A stretch of DNA of 64,000 nucleotides. It comes from Datisca glomerata. Taxonomy: Eukaryota; Streptophyta; Magnoliopsida; Cucurbitales; Datiscaceae. The position numbers were made by a program, and so were the translations under genes. Position 1 is the first letter of the stretch; every line of letters starts with the position of its first letter. This document shows, piece after piece, positions 54,235 through 64,000 of this stretch. The stretch is from assembly GCA_003255025.1 (NCBI GenBank), contig QANY01002362.1, positions 372,001 to 436,000 on the forward strand, written 5' to 3'. Under the pieces are notes generated by a model that saw nothing but the letters and a program-made list of their open reading frames with translations, searched no databases and was not told where the DNA came from.

Positions 54235-54345
54235 GCGTCCCTGCACATTCGAAGCTCAGATCTGCGTCTCTGCACACTCGAAGGTCAGATCTGCGTCCCT
54301 GCACACTCGAAGCTCAGATCTTCATCCCTGCATCACTCCTGAAGC
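54235..54345. repeat. Tandem repeat, about 30-bp unit
   Basis: About three copies of CTGCACACTCGAAGCTCAGA followed by TCTGCGTCC, the last one diverged. Confidence 0.85.
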
Positions 54346-54539
54346 CCTCCTTCCCCTATGCGGTTCTCTCTTTCTCTGTCAGGTATCATCCATGCCTTAA
54401 TTTTTATTTTAAGAATTTTTTTAACTGTTATCATCTTCTTGCATTTATGCGCATATTAATCCAGTTTGGATTTGTCGAAGGCGATTCTACATGTGGCGCG
54501 AACCACGTGAGCTCAGCCTTGAGCTTCATCGTGCTTTGT

Positions 54540-56145
54540 CATGAGGTGGACCACTCTTAATCATAGCTATGCTAGTCGTATAGATTTTATTAAGCTTGTG
54601 ACAAAGAGCATTAGAGGAAAAAGTGCCTCTGAGAAGCTTGCGGAAGAAGGACTTGTCAAGTTCTCTGCTAGGGTTTCAATACAGGTAATGCATCAATTGA
54701 AAATGTGATGATTTCTTTGTTATTTTCTGAAAATATTTGCATAATAAACATAGAAATGATGATTAATACTAATATTTTAACTAACTTCTTTCCCCATCTT
54801 TAGATGTGATTTTCTTTCATTAATGTTAATGTAATAATTAAAAGAAAGGAAATAATGTTACTTTATTTTTTATTATGCACAGCTGGTATAACTTTGATTT
54901 GTAATAGTTTTGTTTCTTTTTGGTTTGTGAGGAGTTCTTGTTTTCACATACTTCTGTTTGTAGTTATTTTTCGTCCTTTTGTTTGTGTTCTTTTTTCATT
55001 AATGACTTTTTAATTTTTCTATAAAAAATAAAAGAATGCAAAAAATGTTGCCGTTAACTGGATATCTCACCTATCTGGGAGATATTTAGACTGCAAGTAA
55101 TTAAAATAAGGCAGATTGAAATGGTGATGCTTCTATTAGTATAACACTGCTACTTGATAGGGACAAAAAAGACATTAGACTCATAATCCTGAATGAAAAG
55201 ATCTTGGTCTACACATTACCTATGCCTTTTTTTTTCTTTTTTTCTTTTTTTTTTTCTGAATTTCATTTCTCGTGGACTTGATATGTTTTTTCTTCTTTCC
55301 ATTTTTTCCTCTCAAGCCGTATGGATTTGGAGATAAATATAAAGGAGATTTATTTGTCGCAAACAATTTTTTGCAGGAGACATTGTAAAATAGCAGAGAG
55401 TCTTGTGGAGAAGAACTTTGATTTGGCCTTCCAAGTTATCTATCAATTTAATCTTCCAGGTTATCATTGCATTGCACTACTTTTGTAAAAAAACGGTATT
55501 TCCAACAACTGCTCTAATATTATGTTTTGCATCTCCAGTTGTTAATATATATGTTGGTGTTGTTGCATCTCTTGTAGAGAGAAAACAGGGTTGGCAATTA
55601 ACAGAATTCTTTAGAAGTATCAAGGGCACCATCGAGGATGATGATTGGGACCAGGTACTACAATTGCATCTATACTTTTTTCTTTCCAAAGAAATTCGCA
55701 CAGTGATATGACTTATAATTGGAAAAGAAGACCTTATTAGTGCTTGTAAGTTATATACATCATGAAAATGATGAATTGAGGCTGGAGGTCGTGCACTTAT
55801 CAATATAATCTTCTATCATTGTGTGGACGCAGAGTTTGTGTGAGTTAGCTTTATTAATTTAAAAAAATTATCTTATTTTAACTGATGCATTTTTACAATT
55901 AAGAGTCTAATTTACTTAATAAGATTAAGATAGTTCATCATCTTCTCTATTTTTGTTTTGTTTAGTGTAATAATTATTCTGATAATAATATCTAGTGAAA
56001 ATACCCTTAAACTCACTGAGACCCCCACTTTCTTTGTTAATGGTACTATTATTGGGTTTTCTAGGTGTTTGCAATAAATGTATATGTTAACAAGCACAAA
56101 GAATGCCCTGACCGTCTCATAGACATGTTGATGAGTAGACACATG
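54540..56145 (+). pseudogene. Fragments of a large plant scaffold protein (ZFYVE26/spastizin-like)
   Basis: Plus-strand exon pieces, in order. 54560-54685 encodes SRIDFIKLVTKSIRGKSASE and KLAEEGLVKFSARVSIQ, ending at a GTAATG donor. 55375-55460 encodes CKIAESLVEKNFDLAFQVIY, then QFNLP. 55535-55655 encodes VNIYVGVVASLVERKQGWQL and TEFFRSIKGTIEDDDWDQV. 56065-56120 encodes FAINVYVNKHKECPDRLIDM. The last three resemble consecutive parts of the very large plant homologue of ZFYVE26. I am sure they come from one gene but only fairly sure of its name. Most of the protein is missing, so this is a capture inside the CACTA element 53828-56823. Confidence 0.55.
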
Positions 56146-57033
56146 TGATAATGTTCACTTTTCTATGTATTCAATATTTATTTGACATTGAGGTTAATTT
56201 CAGCTGGTTATATGGGTTGTGAACATATATAGCTGCTTTTTTAACTCATAGTTGCTTTAACAAAGACTAAAATCTTTTAAGGAAAATAAATAAAACAGAG
56301 ACATTAAAATTATGTTCAGGATACATAATACTGTCATGCTTTTGTACATGATTGAAGAAGAAAATTAAACAACATATAAGATATTTGTTACATATTGTAA
56401 AAAAAATGTAAATATTGCACTATACTTACTAACATTCAATATTTTATTTTCTACTAAAAACATCTATATTTTATAATAAAAAAATATAGCTGCAGAAATT
56501 TAATTAAAAAAATCTTCTATTTTTTTTTCTTTTCTTGAACTTTAGATGACGGGGAATAGTTCTAATGGCGGCAACTAAGATGACGAAAATTCTCCGTCAT
56601 CTAAAGTCTATGTGGAGTATCTTTAGATGACGGGAATCTCCGTCATCTATCTACTTTTCGCGGTACCTACGATGACGGAGATTCTCCGTCATTGTACCCC
56701 CTTATAATGACAATTTTTTTTAAATGACTAAAGATGACAACCTGGTAGATGACAGTCAGTCAACCTTCAATATATAATTATAATGACGAGTTTTACCCGT
56801 CATCTAATCCTTTTGTAGTAGTGAGGGATATTAAATTACCCAGTTGCCCGTTAAAACCTCATGCGTAAGTCATGTGCATTGCTGAAACAAAATTAAAACG
56901 AAAGTCACGGTAGGGTGCATTGCTGAAACAAAATTAAAAGTGTGGGGGTTTATGCAAGATTTTAAATGTCAGGGGACATTTTGATATATCCACTAACGGT
57001 CGGGCGTTCTATTACAATTAACCCTAGAATTAA

Positions 57034-57500
57034 TTGTAGGAGCTCTATGCTGCAATTTTTTTATATCTTCGGCCTGTCAAGGTACTTTTCTAATTCATTT
57101 ATGCGTATTTTATGATTCTTTTTAAGCATAGGCTCTTGAAAAGTGTCAGCTCAAGGAGGATTCTTGTATTTTGTTTCAAAAGGATGCTGAATCTAGGCAA
57201 AAATTGAAGATTTAATGAAAGCGTATGTTATTCCTGATCTGATTTACTTATTGCGTTTAACAATGTTCTTTTTATATAAGTATAGACTAGACTGATTTCT
57301 TTTTGGGTATTTGTATACTGATCTCTTTATGTACTTGGATAATGTGTAGCATGATAGTATGAGATAAACTGTAAACTCCATAAGTAAATCAGATCTACAC
57401 TGATTTCTTTACTTGGATAACGTAAAGACTAGACTGGTTTCTTTTTTTATATTTACATATCTGATCTCTAGTGGCATTAAAGGTGCAGGCTATTATACTG
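57034..57500. other. CACTA interior, no gene recognised
   Basis: AT-rich DNA with short direct repeats (TAGACTAGACTG and TACTTGGATAA each occur twice, 57280-57440). Probably intron remnants next to the transporter fragment. Confidence 0.4.
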
Positions 57501-57547
57501 GGACTTTTAGTACTGTTAATCGCTCTCCAAAGGTCTTAAGTCAGTAT

Positions 57548-57765
57548 CAACTTGCTTTTGTGGAGTTCAATAGCTTTGGGGTATTTTTGCAGTACAATTC
57601 TGGTGAAGATTTTGTATGCTGCTACTAGGGAGGTTACATCAAGTGGGGGGTGGTTGGCTGATAACCATTTGAATTTGTTCAATTGGTTGCTTTCTTTGGT
57701 GAGTTTGGTTAATTTCTTCATTTATATTTTTGGTTGTTTTTTATGGGTTTTAAGTTCATGATGAT
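57548..57765 (+). pseudogene. NRT1/PTR family (NPF) transporter fragment
   Basis: The plus strand reads SIALGYFCSTILVKILYAAT, then SSGGWLADNHLNLFNWLLSL and VSLVNFFIYIF. This matches the last two membrane segments of plant nitrate/peptide proton-coupled transporters (NPF), including the SSGGWL..N..HLNLF.WLL pattern. Only about 65 of about 570 residues are present and the C-terminal tail diverges. A further exon-like stretch at about 57998-58098, after a TTTCAG, is unassigned. It lies inside the 13.6-kb CACTA element. Confidence 0.7.
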
Positions 57766-58319
57766 GGTGATGTAAGTGCTGATTATGTTATGATCAAATC
57801 ATGATATTAATGAAGATATAATCATGCTAGCAGGGATGATTTGGAAATTTATGATAGTAATATATCATATAAATAGTTTCTATATATGCAGTTATATGTA
57901 TGGATGTTGATTGACAGTTATTGCCCCAAGCAATTATATTGTAGTTGCTAATTAACGATCAATCTCTGAACTCTTTTCTTATTTGGGTAATTTCAGCCAT
58001 ATTGACAGCCACATAACAGGGCAGCTGCAAGAAGAATTTAGAACATGGGGTGGAGAGCTGAAATTGGGACCGAAGACTGTACCATTTGCAGCTAGAGTAA
58101 ACATTTTTTTTATTTTTCGCTGGTACAGTAAGATTCATAAAAAATCTTAGATTTCTTTTTCTTCCGCCCTATTTTCTTATGATGATGTATCTATGAATAT
58201 TTCCTTATGACTTATCATATTTTATTGATAGCAAATAAATCCTGAGAGTTTAATGTTTTACATCTGCTTTATTAATTTGATTGATATTTTCAGATCAATT
58301 ATAATTAGGTGGAGACAAA

Positions 58320-58840
58320 TTTTTATGATGGATTACAAAAAAATTTATAGTAGTACTGCAACGGTAGATGTAGATATAAAAACCGAAGTAAAAAAAGGAA
58401 AATCTACCATGATGGTAAATACACGTAACGTTGTAATAAGTACAATGAATTACATGACGTGAAAAATAAAACGTCGTAATAAGGAAGAAGGAAACTGATG
58501 TTGTTAACTTTTTTATGATGTAGTATAGAAAATCGTCATACAAATTTCAAGAAACACACGACGGTGCTTCCTTTCTCACGATGTTATATATAACCTCTGT
58601 CGTCAATCTATTTATGTTTTACTACGGCATAGAAAGATAACACGACGTTTGTCTCATGGTAGGGTTGATCAATTACGACATTTATTCTATATACCCTCAT
58701 TGTAAATATGATATTTTACGATGATTTTTTTCCTACCGTCGTGTAATGTAAAAAATATTACACGACACTCATATAGACGGTGAATCCCCGTCGTGTATAC
58801 TCTTTCACGATGGGTATTCACCGTCGTAAAAGCCATTTTT
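58320..58840. repeat. Subterminal repeat block of the 13.6-kb CACTA element
   Basis: More than ten copies of ACGACGGT/ACCGTCGT or ACGTCGTAA-like motifs in both orientations, matching those just inside the left end (45300-45500). It also contains palindromic CACGACGGT..ACCGTCGTG text near the tip. Confidence 0.75.
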
Positions 58841-58850
58841 TATAGTAGCA

Positions 58851-61449
58851 AGATCACATGAGTCTAGAGCAAGCATCTTTACGAAAATTCGGATAACATT
58901 GGTTGTCTTAGTTATAACACATAGGGTTGAAAAAAGAACTTAAACATCGATATACACTGATAGATCCATATATTTATTCCAATCGGGCAATCAATCAAGA
59001 GAACATTTTTGTTGTTTAGTCTTATTTCAGTTGGGGGAGGCAATTTAGAGTTTTCATTGTAAAAATAGATCATAAATAAAAAATTTTAAGAATAAAAACT
59101 AAAGCCCATGCATGCAACTTTCCCCTCGCCCCAAATATATATCTGTGCCCTAGATATACACAAGTTATGATTCGTAAGTGAATAAATCTTTGTTGATATG
59201 GTAAATAAAAATGACTCATCATTATGAATTTCTTATTAGAAAGGGTAAGTGTTGGCACTTCAGGTAGAAAATTATGTTATGGATTTATGTTTGATTAGAA
59301 TAAAACGAGTGAAGTTGTTCATATTGATTTTTAATTAGGAGATGTGACCAAACACAAAGAGAGTTATGTAGTTTTTCCGTTCTTGAACTTGAATTTGGCT
59401 GAAGGAAAACAAAGGGGAAAATAGGTCATCATAGATGGTAAAAAATTTGAGATATCTCAGCCATTGAACTCATAACTCAGCCACTCAAGTCATTTAAAAT
59501 AAACATCGTGAAAAAAAAATCTGACATTTTTTAATATTATGTTTTATTATTTTATCTTTTAGTGAGATTTGATCTACATCATTCATTTTAACAAAAAAAA
59601 ATCAATACAAATTTAAAAACAAGAGAGTATGTATATGGCATCTATCCTCCTATCAATGAGAAGAAGCAATCATTGATCTTAAAAAGAAGAAGGTAAGGTG
59701 GTGAAGTTAATCCATTTCTGACCAACCAGTAGTAACAGAGAAGGTCTACTTTTGACTCATCCACTTATTATCCACTTTCTCGTAACAACACAATGACCGA
59801 ATCTTTTTACAACATTCAAAACATCATTCTCCTACTAACAATCCTTATGTGTGTGAATTGTCGTATATCCAGCTGGATGTTACTTTATCTGTTTTAAATG
59901 TACGTGATAGTATTTAAAATGCGTTCAACAATGATATATTAATAACATATGAAATATGAAATATTTATTTATATTATTAATTATCATATTTTTAGATATA
60001 TTATATTTTATTCAGGTTTGGAGCATAGAGAATAAATAAATTCTTCAAATTCGTAAAATGCGTCTATGTGTTATCAAATGATATGAAAAAATACTGAATA
60101 TTCGGTACTTCAGAAATATCTGAAAATTTTCCCACAGTAGGATACTACGAATGTGTTGTAGCTTTTTTTATCAAAGATACATTATAAATTTTAAGGCCGG
60201 GAATGTGAGGATGTGACTCGAACTCACGGCTTCTAAAGTATAAGTGTGAAGGTTCAACTAACTGCGTCAACTCATGCTGCCACGAATGTATTGTAATTAA
60301 CTCAAATGTGTTTTTTGAAACTATATTGTTCAACATAATTTAGGTAACTACGATACTACGACTGTCGATATAACAGACTTTTCCATATATACCTACAACT
60401 TTCATACATCTTTACTTCTCTATTTTCTCAACAATTCTCTCCCTCTATATGTTCAATAATTAAACTAAACTAAGAAACGATCATGTACAAACTCCAATTT
60501 AATATATGTATTGTGTAAAATAGTGCAATTAATTGGCTAGGACCATGTCTACTTTAGATATGAAGTTTTCAAACTTAAAATACATTCCTATACTAGAGAA
60601 AAATCAAATACAAAGTTTTATGAAATATTTTTTACTAGTGATGTGGGGTTAGTATTATGTATTGAATTAATTACGCAAAACTAGATCTAGCTAACTGGTA
60701 TTCACAGTATTCTTCATGTTAATCTGATCATGAAGTAACTCATCCGAAAAGAGAAATATTATTAGGGTAATGATCAATTCAATTAAAAATATAAGAGCGT
60801 TATTTGTATTTAACGGACAGAATATTAATAATCATGTCATTAATTTTTTTTATTTTAAAAGACCGTAAAAAATAAGTCATCAATTTTGACGATTTTGAAT
60901 GACCATCATCGAAAATATAAGAGTTACTTGTAGAGGTAATAAGAGAGTTTTTGGAAACGGACCAAATATAACGATAACGTCAGCTCGTAAGATAACAACA
61001 TTTGTTTATGAATACTTGCTACAGAACTTGGAAGACGAAATATTTATAAGTTTGGAGAGAGTTCACTTTCAATTCACAATATTATTCACTCCTATGATTT
61101 TCTAGTAATCGTAATTAAAAACGAATTAATATGCACGAGTTCTGCGTAGTCAGGTATACAAAAATTGTCCACACGTGGGTACAAAAAAACGGACCAAAAG
61201 AAAAGATATACACGACATGAGAAACATTTTTGAAATGCAAGAGTTTTGTGCAATTTCTTGATCATTCATACATTCTCATCAAGCTAAAACTCACCTAATT
61301 AAAATACACTCAGATGCATTAACATGCTAATCATGAAAATGTTAATTCTAATACTAAATACTAAATATACAACAAACCCCCAAAAAAGGAAGAAAACATG
61401 ACAAAAACACAAATAACACATACACTCCCTTAATTAAAGATATGAACCA
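58851..61449. other. Intergenic DNA downstream of the Dof gene
   Basis: AT-rich with no supported gene. It contains the SINE-like piece at 60185-60290. 61100-61449 lies after the Dof stop codon and should hold its 3' UTR. Confidence 0.45.
60185..60292 (-). repeat. tRNA-related (SINE-like) sequence
   Basis: The minus strand reads ATGAGTTGACGCAGTTAGTT (A-box-like) and, about 40 bp on, CGTGAGTTCGAGTCACATCC (B-box-like GTTCGAGTC). It is related to 38222-38300 on the plus strand. Two copies 22 kb apart point to a dispersed SINE or tRNA-derived family. Confidence 0.5.
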
Positions 61450-62406
61450 TTAGTTTGTTGGAAGATCCGACCAAGACAAGACCGGGTTCCAATAACCCAT
61501 TTCACCTCCAACAACATGACCCGTACCCGATTCCAAAGAAGAAGAAGTTGAAGCCCCATTACTCAAAACAACTGCTGGGTAATCATGCTGATGATGATGA
61601 TGATCAGCAAAACCATTGGTTGATCCTTTTAGCCTCTGATACAGTTCATAAAACCCACTGTTCTGCGCATCACCTGATAAAGTCCCGTTTTGTTGTTGAT
61701 TGTTTCTCCAATAATTAAACTGGCTGGTTAGAGGATCGAATCCCATGCTTCGCGCATGTAATGTATTGGTTGCAACCGTTGGATCACTCATCAAGTGGGA
61801 TCCACTCATGTCTAATTCTCCCTTCACATTCACACCATTAGGGTTAGGATTAGGGTTTTGGGCGGCTCTCAATAGGGCTAAAATGTGGGAATTCTGAGGT
61901 GAACCCCAGAGAATAGGAGTTGATGAGAGTTCATGATCAAATGATCCTGACCGTCCAATTTCAGATGAGAAAGTCCTGATTTTACCTGAGCTTGGTTTAG
62001 CCATTGATGTTGCTGACAAAGTAGAATTGCTAGTACTCCTGTTCTTTCGGCATCCGCCACCGATCGGAACATTGCGTAAGGCCCCGCCTTTAGTCCAATA
62101 ACGACGACACGTCTTGCAAAAGTGTCTCGGCTGCGTCAGGTTGTAGTTGTTGTAGTAACAGAATTTCGTGTTTGACGAATCGCACCTCGGACACCTCAAA
62201 TTTTGGTTTTCTGATGTTGTCGTCACCGTCGTTCCCGGTTTCGCCGTTGGAGATGGGGAAGGAGAGAGTGAAGGAGAGAGTGTTGATTCTAGAAGTGACC
62301 CATCAATGGAGATTTTTCTATCTCCTACTAATAATCCAGCTCCTCCCAGTAGCTCTTGTATCATCTTAATCAATTTTCCCCCTTCCTTTTGTAGATAGGT
62401 AAACAA
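61450..62406 (-). CDS. Dof zinc-finger transcription factor
   Basis: Plant-specific nuclear factor; Dof proteins bind AAAG cores in promoters. A single open exon of 318 aa has the Dof finger at about 72-120: [20 protein letters not shown], then [14 protein letters not shown], then [13 protein letters not shown]. The zinc ligands C72, C75, C97 and C100 have the standard CX2CX21CX2C spacing. The region before the finger is Ser/Pro-rich. The C-terminal part has poly-Asn/Gln and a His run (DHHHHQHD), and ends [16 protein letters not shown], a tryptophan-containing tail common in this family. The true start may be Met15 (codon 62364-62362, [10 protein letters not shown]) or an upstream exon could exist. 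I cannot assign the Dof number. Confidence 0.92.
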   Translation of the reverse strand: MFTYLQKEGGKLIKMIQELLGGAGLLVGDRKISIDGSLLESTLSPSLSPSPSPTAKPGTTVTTTSENQNLRCPRCDSSNTKFCYYNNYNLTQPRHFCKTCRRYWTKGGALRNVPIGGGCRKNRSTSNSTLSATSMAKPSSGKIRTFSSEIGRSGSFDHELSSTPILWGSPQNSHILALLRAAQNPNPNPNGVNVKGELDMSGSHLMSDPTVATNTLHARSMGFDPLTSQFNYWRNNQQQNGTLSGDAQNSGFYELYQRLKGSTNGFADHHHHQHDYPAVVLSNGASTSSSLESGTGHVVGGEMGYWNPVLSWSDLPTN

Positions 62407-64000
62407 AACAAAAGAGAAGAAAATAAGAGCCAGAGGGTGGGTGGGTGTGAGGATTATTGAGATTGATATACTTTGAAAAAGGTAAAGAAAATATGTTTCA
62501 GTGATGAAAGAGAAGGAGAGTAGCTAGGAATGGAATTACAGACCTTTAGCTTTAATATGTAGATATATATATATATATATACACACCAGTGTAAGAGAAA
62601 GCAGCATTTTTTTTATTTGTTTGGAGGGAAAGTTTTTTTTATGCTCTTCTTTTTGGTGGGTTTGGAACATGCTCTTCTGAACATTATACTTTTTTTCTCT
62701 TATGAAAATTCTGAGTGACAAGACCCCATTATTAGTCCAATGATTCCAATATAAATTGATTATGATAATTTTTATTTGATTACTAATACCACATATTTCC
62801 CTAATTTTATATGGTACAAATTAATTAATTGTCACTTTCACTTTCTTTTTGTTTTCATTAATTTATTAATGTGAAATGAGCATATAATTCAGAAGAATGT
62901 TGTGTTTTACTACTGTTCGTCACTTAACAGTATGTGTGGAATGAGATTACACTAACATTCAATTCACCCCTGTAAAATGTATCAAAGCATATTCTAATTA
63001 TTGGTTGAATAAAAATTATTATATGAACATAAATAAAATGTAAGAGTGAAAAATCACGAAAAAAATCAGGACCACAAATATTGTTGGGACTTGGAAATGC
63101 ACGATTGAATCATTGTGGTTTTCAATAAATATTTGATTAAAATTTTGTTAACATAACTTTTTTCAATGCAAGATCTGGTCATGTGGGGATAAGCAAGGTT
63201 GAAGATAATCATTTACCTTCATTATTGAAGTCTCAAACTCTCACTGTCATACTGCCTCTTTCTCATAGTCCTGTTCTCTCAAACTCCTCATGCGGTGACC
63301 TAAATTTTTTATGCACATGTGCCAGCTTGGATAAACAAGTCATGTCAGCATCTCACACCTCCACCTCATCAACACAACAACTACAATGTGATTGGCTACG
63401 ACAGAATCTGAGAGCTTCTAACAAACTCCACAAGTTCGTCCCCCATTGGCCATTGAGTTAATAATTTCGTTACTCAATCATTGGCAATGATTGAAACATT
63501 TATTATTCTTTTGTAATTATTTTTATTAGTTTCCAATGTAGTATAAAAATTATATAAGTTGCTGAAAGAGGTAATGAAATTTTTTTGAGCAAACAGTAAA
63601 CTTCTTCTTCTTCTTCCTTAGTCTATGTTTGCCCCTGTTTTTGAGCTATTTCATATTTTAACTTACCAAAACAACTCCTGTTTTAGTTATCTTTGACTCT
63701 AATTACTGTTTTGTACATGACAAGAATACGAAGGAGGTTCTTCTACAGGGTGTGCTTAAGGATGGGTTGTATCACTTCCCTTTGCCACATGCATAAAGCT
63801 TCAAACACCATCATCCATACAAACTCAACAAACCCACCAACATTGCTGCTTTTCTTTTTTAGTACTGCTATTTTCTTTCTGTCTGTAATAAAAAGACAAA
63901 TGCTAGTTTATGGCATCTTAGATTAAGACATCCCTCACCCCTTGTTATGAAACTAGTATCTCAGTATGTACCTAGTACCTTTTCAAATGCCAATGCTTCT
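62407..64000. promoter_or_regulatory. Upstream region of the Dof gene and intergenic DNA
   Basis: 62407-62700 is the presumed leader and promoter of the minus-strand Dof gene. It is GA-rich on the plus strand (CT-rich leader), with a (TA)n run at 62560-62580 that could serve as the TATA region. 63170-63470 has promoter-like plus-strand motifs (GGGGATAAG, GTGATTGGCTACGACAG), but no plus-strand gene follows within the window. No coding region is supported. Confidence 0.4.

Larger units (their letters stand above)
53828..56823. mobile_element. 3.0-kb CACTA element nested in the Mutator-like element
   Basis: The left end is CATTACTAAAATTTGG (a one-base change from CACTA) and the right end, reverse complemented, CACTACTACAAAAGG. 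TSD AGG lies at 53825-53827 and 56824-56826. The right subterminal block at 56540-56700 carries the same GATGACGGGGA/TCCCCGTCATC motifs as the 2925-10338 element, so the two share a transposase family. The left subterminal region (53845-54040) has GACAGTTCAAAAATTAGCTGTC-type palindromes. It carries host gene fragments at 54540-56140. Confidence 0.82.
52621..57024. mobile_element. Mutator-like element with 200-bp terminal inverted repeats
   Basis: The first 200 bases (GGGTTAATTGTAGTGAATCC to about AATTCAATATCCCT at 52830) match, in reverse complement, 56824-57024, with shared blocks such as TTTAAAATCTT, TTTCAACAACGCACTCTA versus TTTCAGCAATGCACCCTA, and AATATCCCT. The 9-bp target duplication TAGAATTAA is exact at 52612-52620 and 57025-57033. 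No transposase is seen. The interior (52840-53820) holds unrecognised gene-like DNA, so it may be a Pack-MULE, now split by the CACTA element 53828-56823. Confidence 0.88.
45278..58850. mobile_element. 13.6-kb CACTA element with nested elements
   Basis: The left end is CACTACTAGAAAATTG. The right end, reverse complemented, is TGCTACTATAAAAAATGG, so CA at the tip has become TG. The 3-bp flanks AGA (45275-45277) and AGA (58851-58853) agree. Both subterminal regions (45300-45500 and 58320-58840) carry many ACGTCGTAA/ACGACGGT motifs in both orientations. Inside are an En/Spm-type transposase relic, an endogenous pararetrovirus, a transporter fragment, and a Mutator-like element holding another CACTA. 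I rate the pairing likely because ends, TSD and subterminal motifs all agree. Confidence 0.75.

Noticed and set aside
57413..57628. 71-codon plus-strand frame starting at 57413
   Set aside because: It overlaps the transporter-like frame at 57552, which has clear family similarity; this one has none.
60185..60292. A true tRNA gene
   Set aside because: A- and B-box-like text is present, but acceptor and anticodon stems do not pair, so it was called a SINE-like piece instead.
63183..63461. 92-codon plus-strand frame near the right edge
   Set aside because: Ser/Leu/Thr-rich with no motif; the DNA looks more like promoter sequence.

Overview
The window is nuclear DNA of a plant, most likely a eudicot. 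It is AT-rich, has genes split by short T-rich introns with GT..AG borders, and carries plant-only families: an RPW8-type helper NLR, a Dof factor, an SKU5-similar protein and an organellar prolyl-tRNA synthetase. I cannot name the species. Five genes look intact and their exons join in frame when the splice sites are read by hand: an NRG1-type RPW8-NB-ARC-LRR gene (minus, 14576-17800, 817 aa), a reticulon-like protein (minus, 19114-20174, 212 aa), an organellar prolyl-tRNA synthetase (plus, 30864-34897, 551 aa), an SKU5-similar multicopper-oxidase-like protein (plus, 40642-44761, 539 aa) and a Dof zinc-finger factor (minus, 61450-62406, up to 318 aa).

Most of the rest is transposons, several with both ends and target-site duplications (TSDs) readable. 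Left block (about 0.6-11.8 kb): a minisatellite is split by a hAT-like element (868-11248, 8-bp TSD matching 7/8). That element holds a long-TIR Mutator-like element (1069-2763, 9-bp TSD matching 8/9) and a 7.4-kb CACTA element (2925-10338, TSD AAT). The CACTA element carries exon pieces of at least four unrelated host genes: a PIN1-type parvulin, HISN4, a class VIII myosin (with a 1.08-kb internal tandem duplication) and DDB1.

Middle block (20954-30348): a 9.4-kb Helitron on the minus strand, with a 3' hairpin plus CTAA/T and a tandemly doubled 5' terminus. It carries a broken PGAP3/PER1 gene fragment and a strongly strand-skewed body built from diverged copies of the same modules.

Right block (45278-58850, TSD AGA): a 13.6-kb CACTA element with an En/Spm-type transposase relic, a decayed endogenous pararetrovirus (about 46.4-50.3 kb), a nitrate/peptide transporter fragment, and a Mutator-like element (52621-57024, perfect 9-bp TSD). 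The Mutator-like element is itself split by another CACTA element (53828-56823, TSD AGG) carrying fragments of a further host gene.

The five intact genes are ordinary neighbours with no sign of a shared pathway. The unusual biology is exon traffic: three transposon superfamilies hold pieces of different host genes, and an exon of one unidentified gene appears in both the first CACTA element and the Helitron. I see no evidence of a new enzymatic or defence system.
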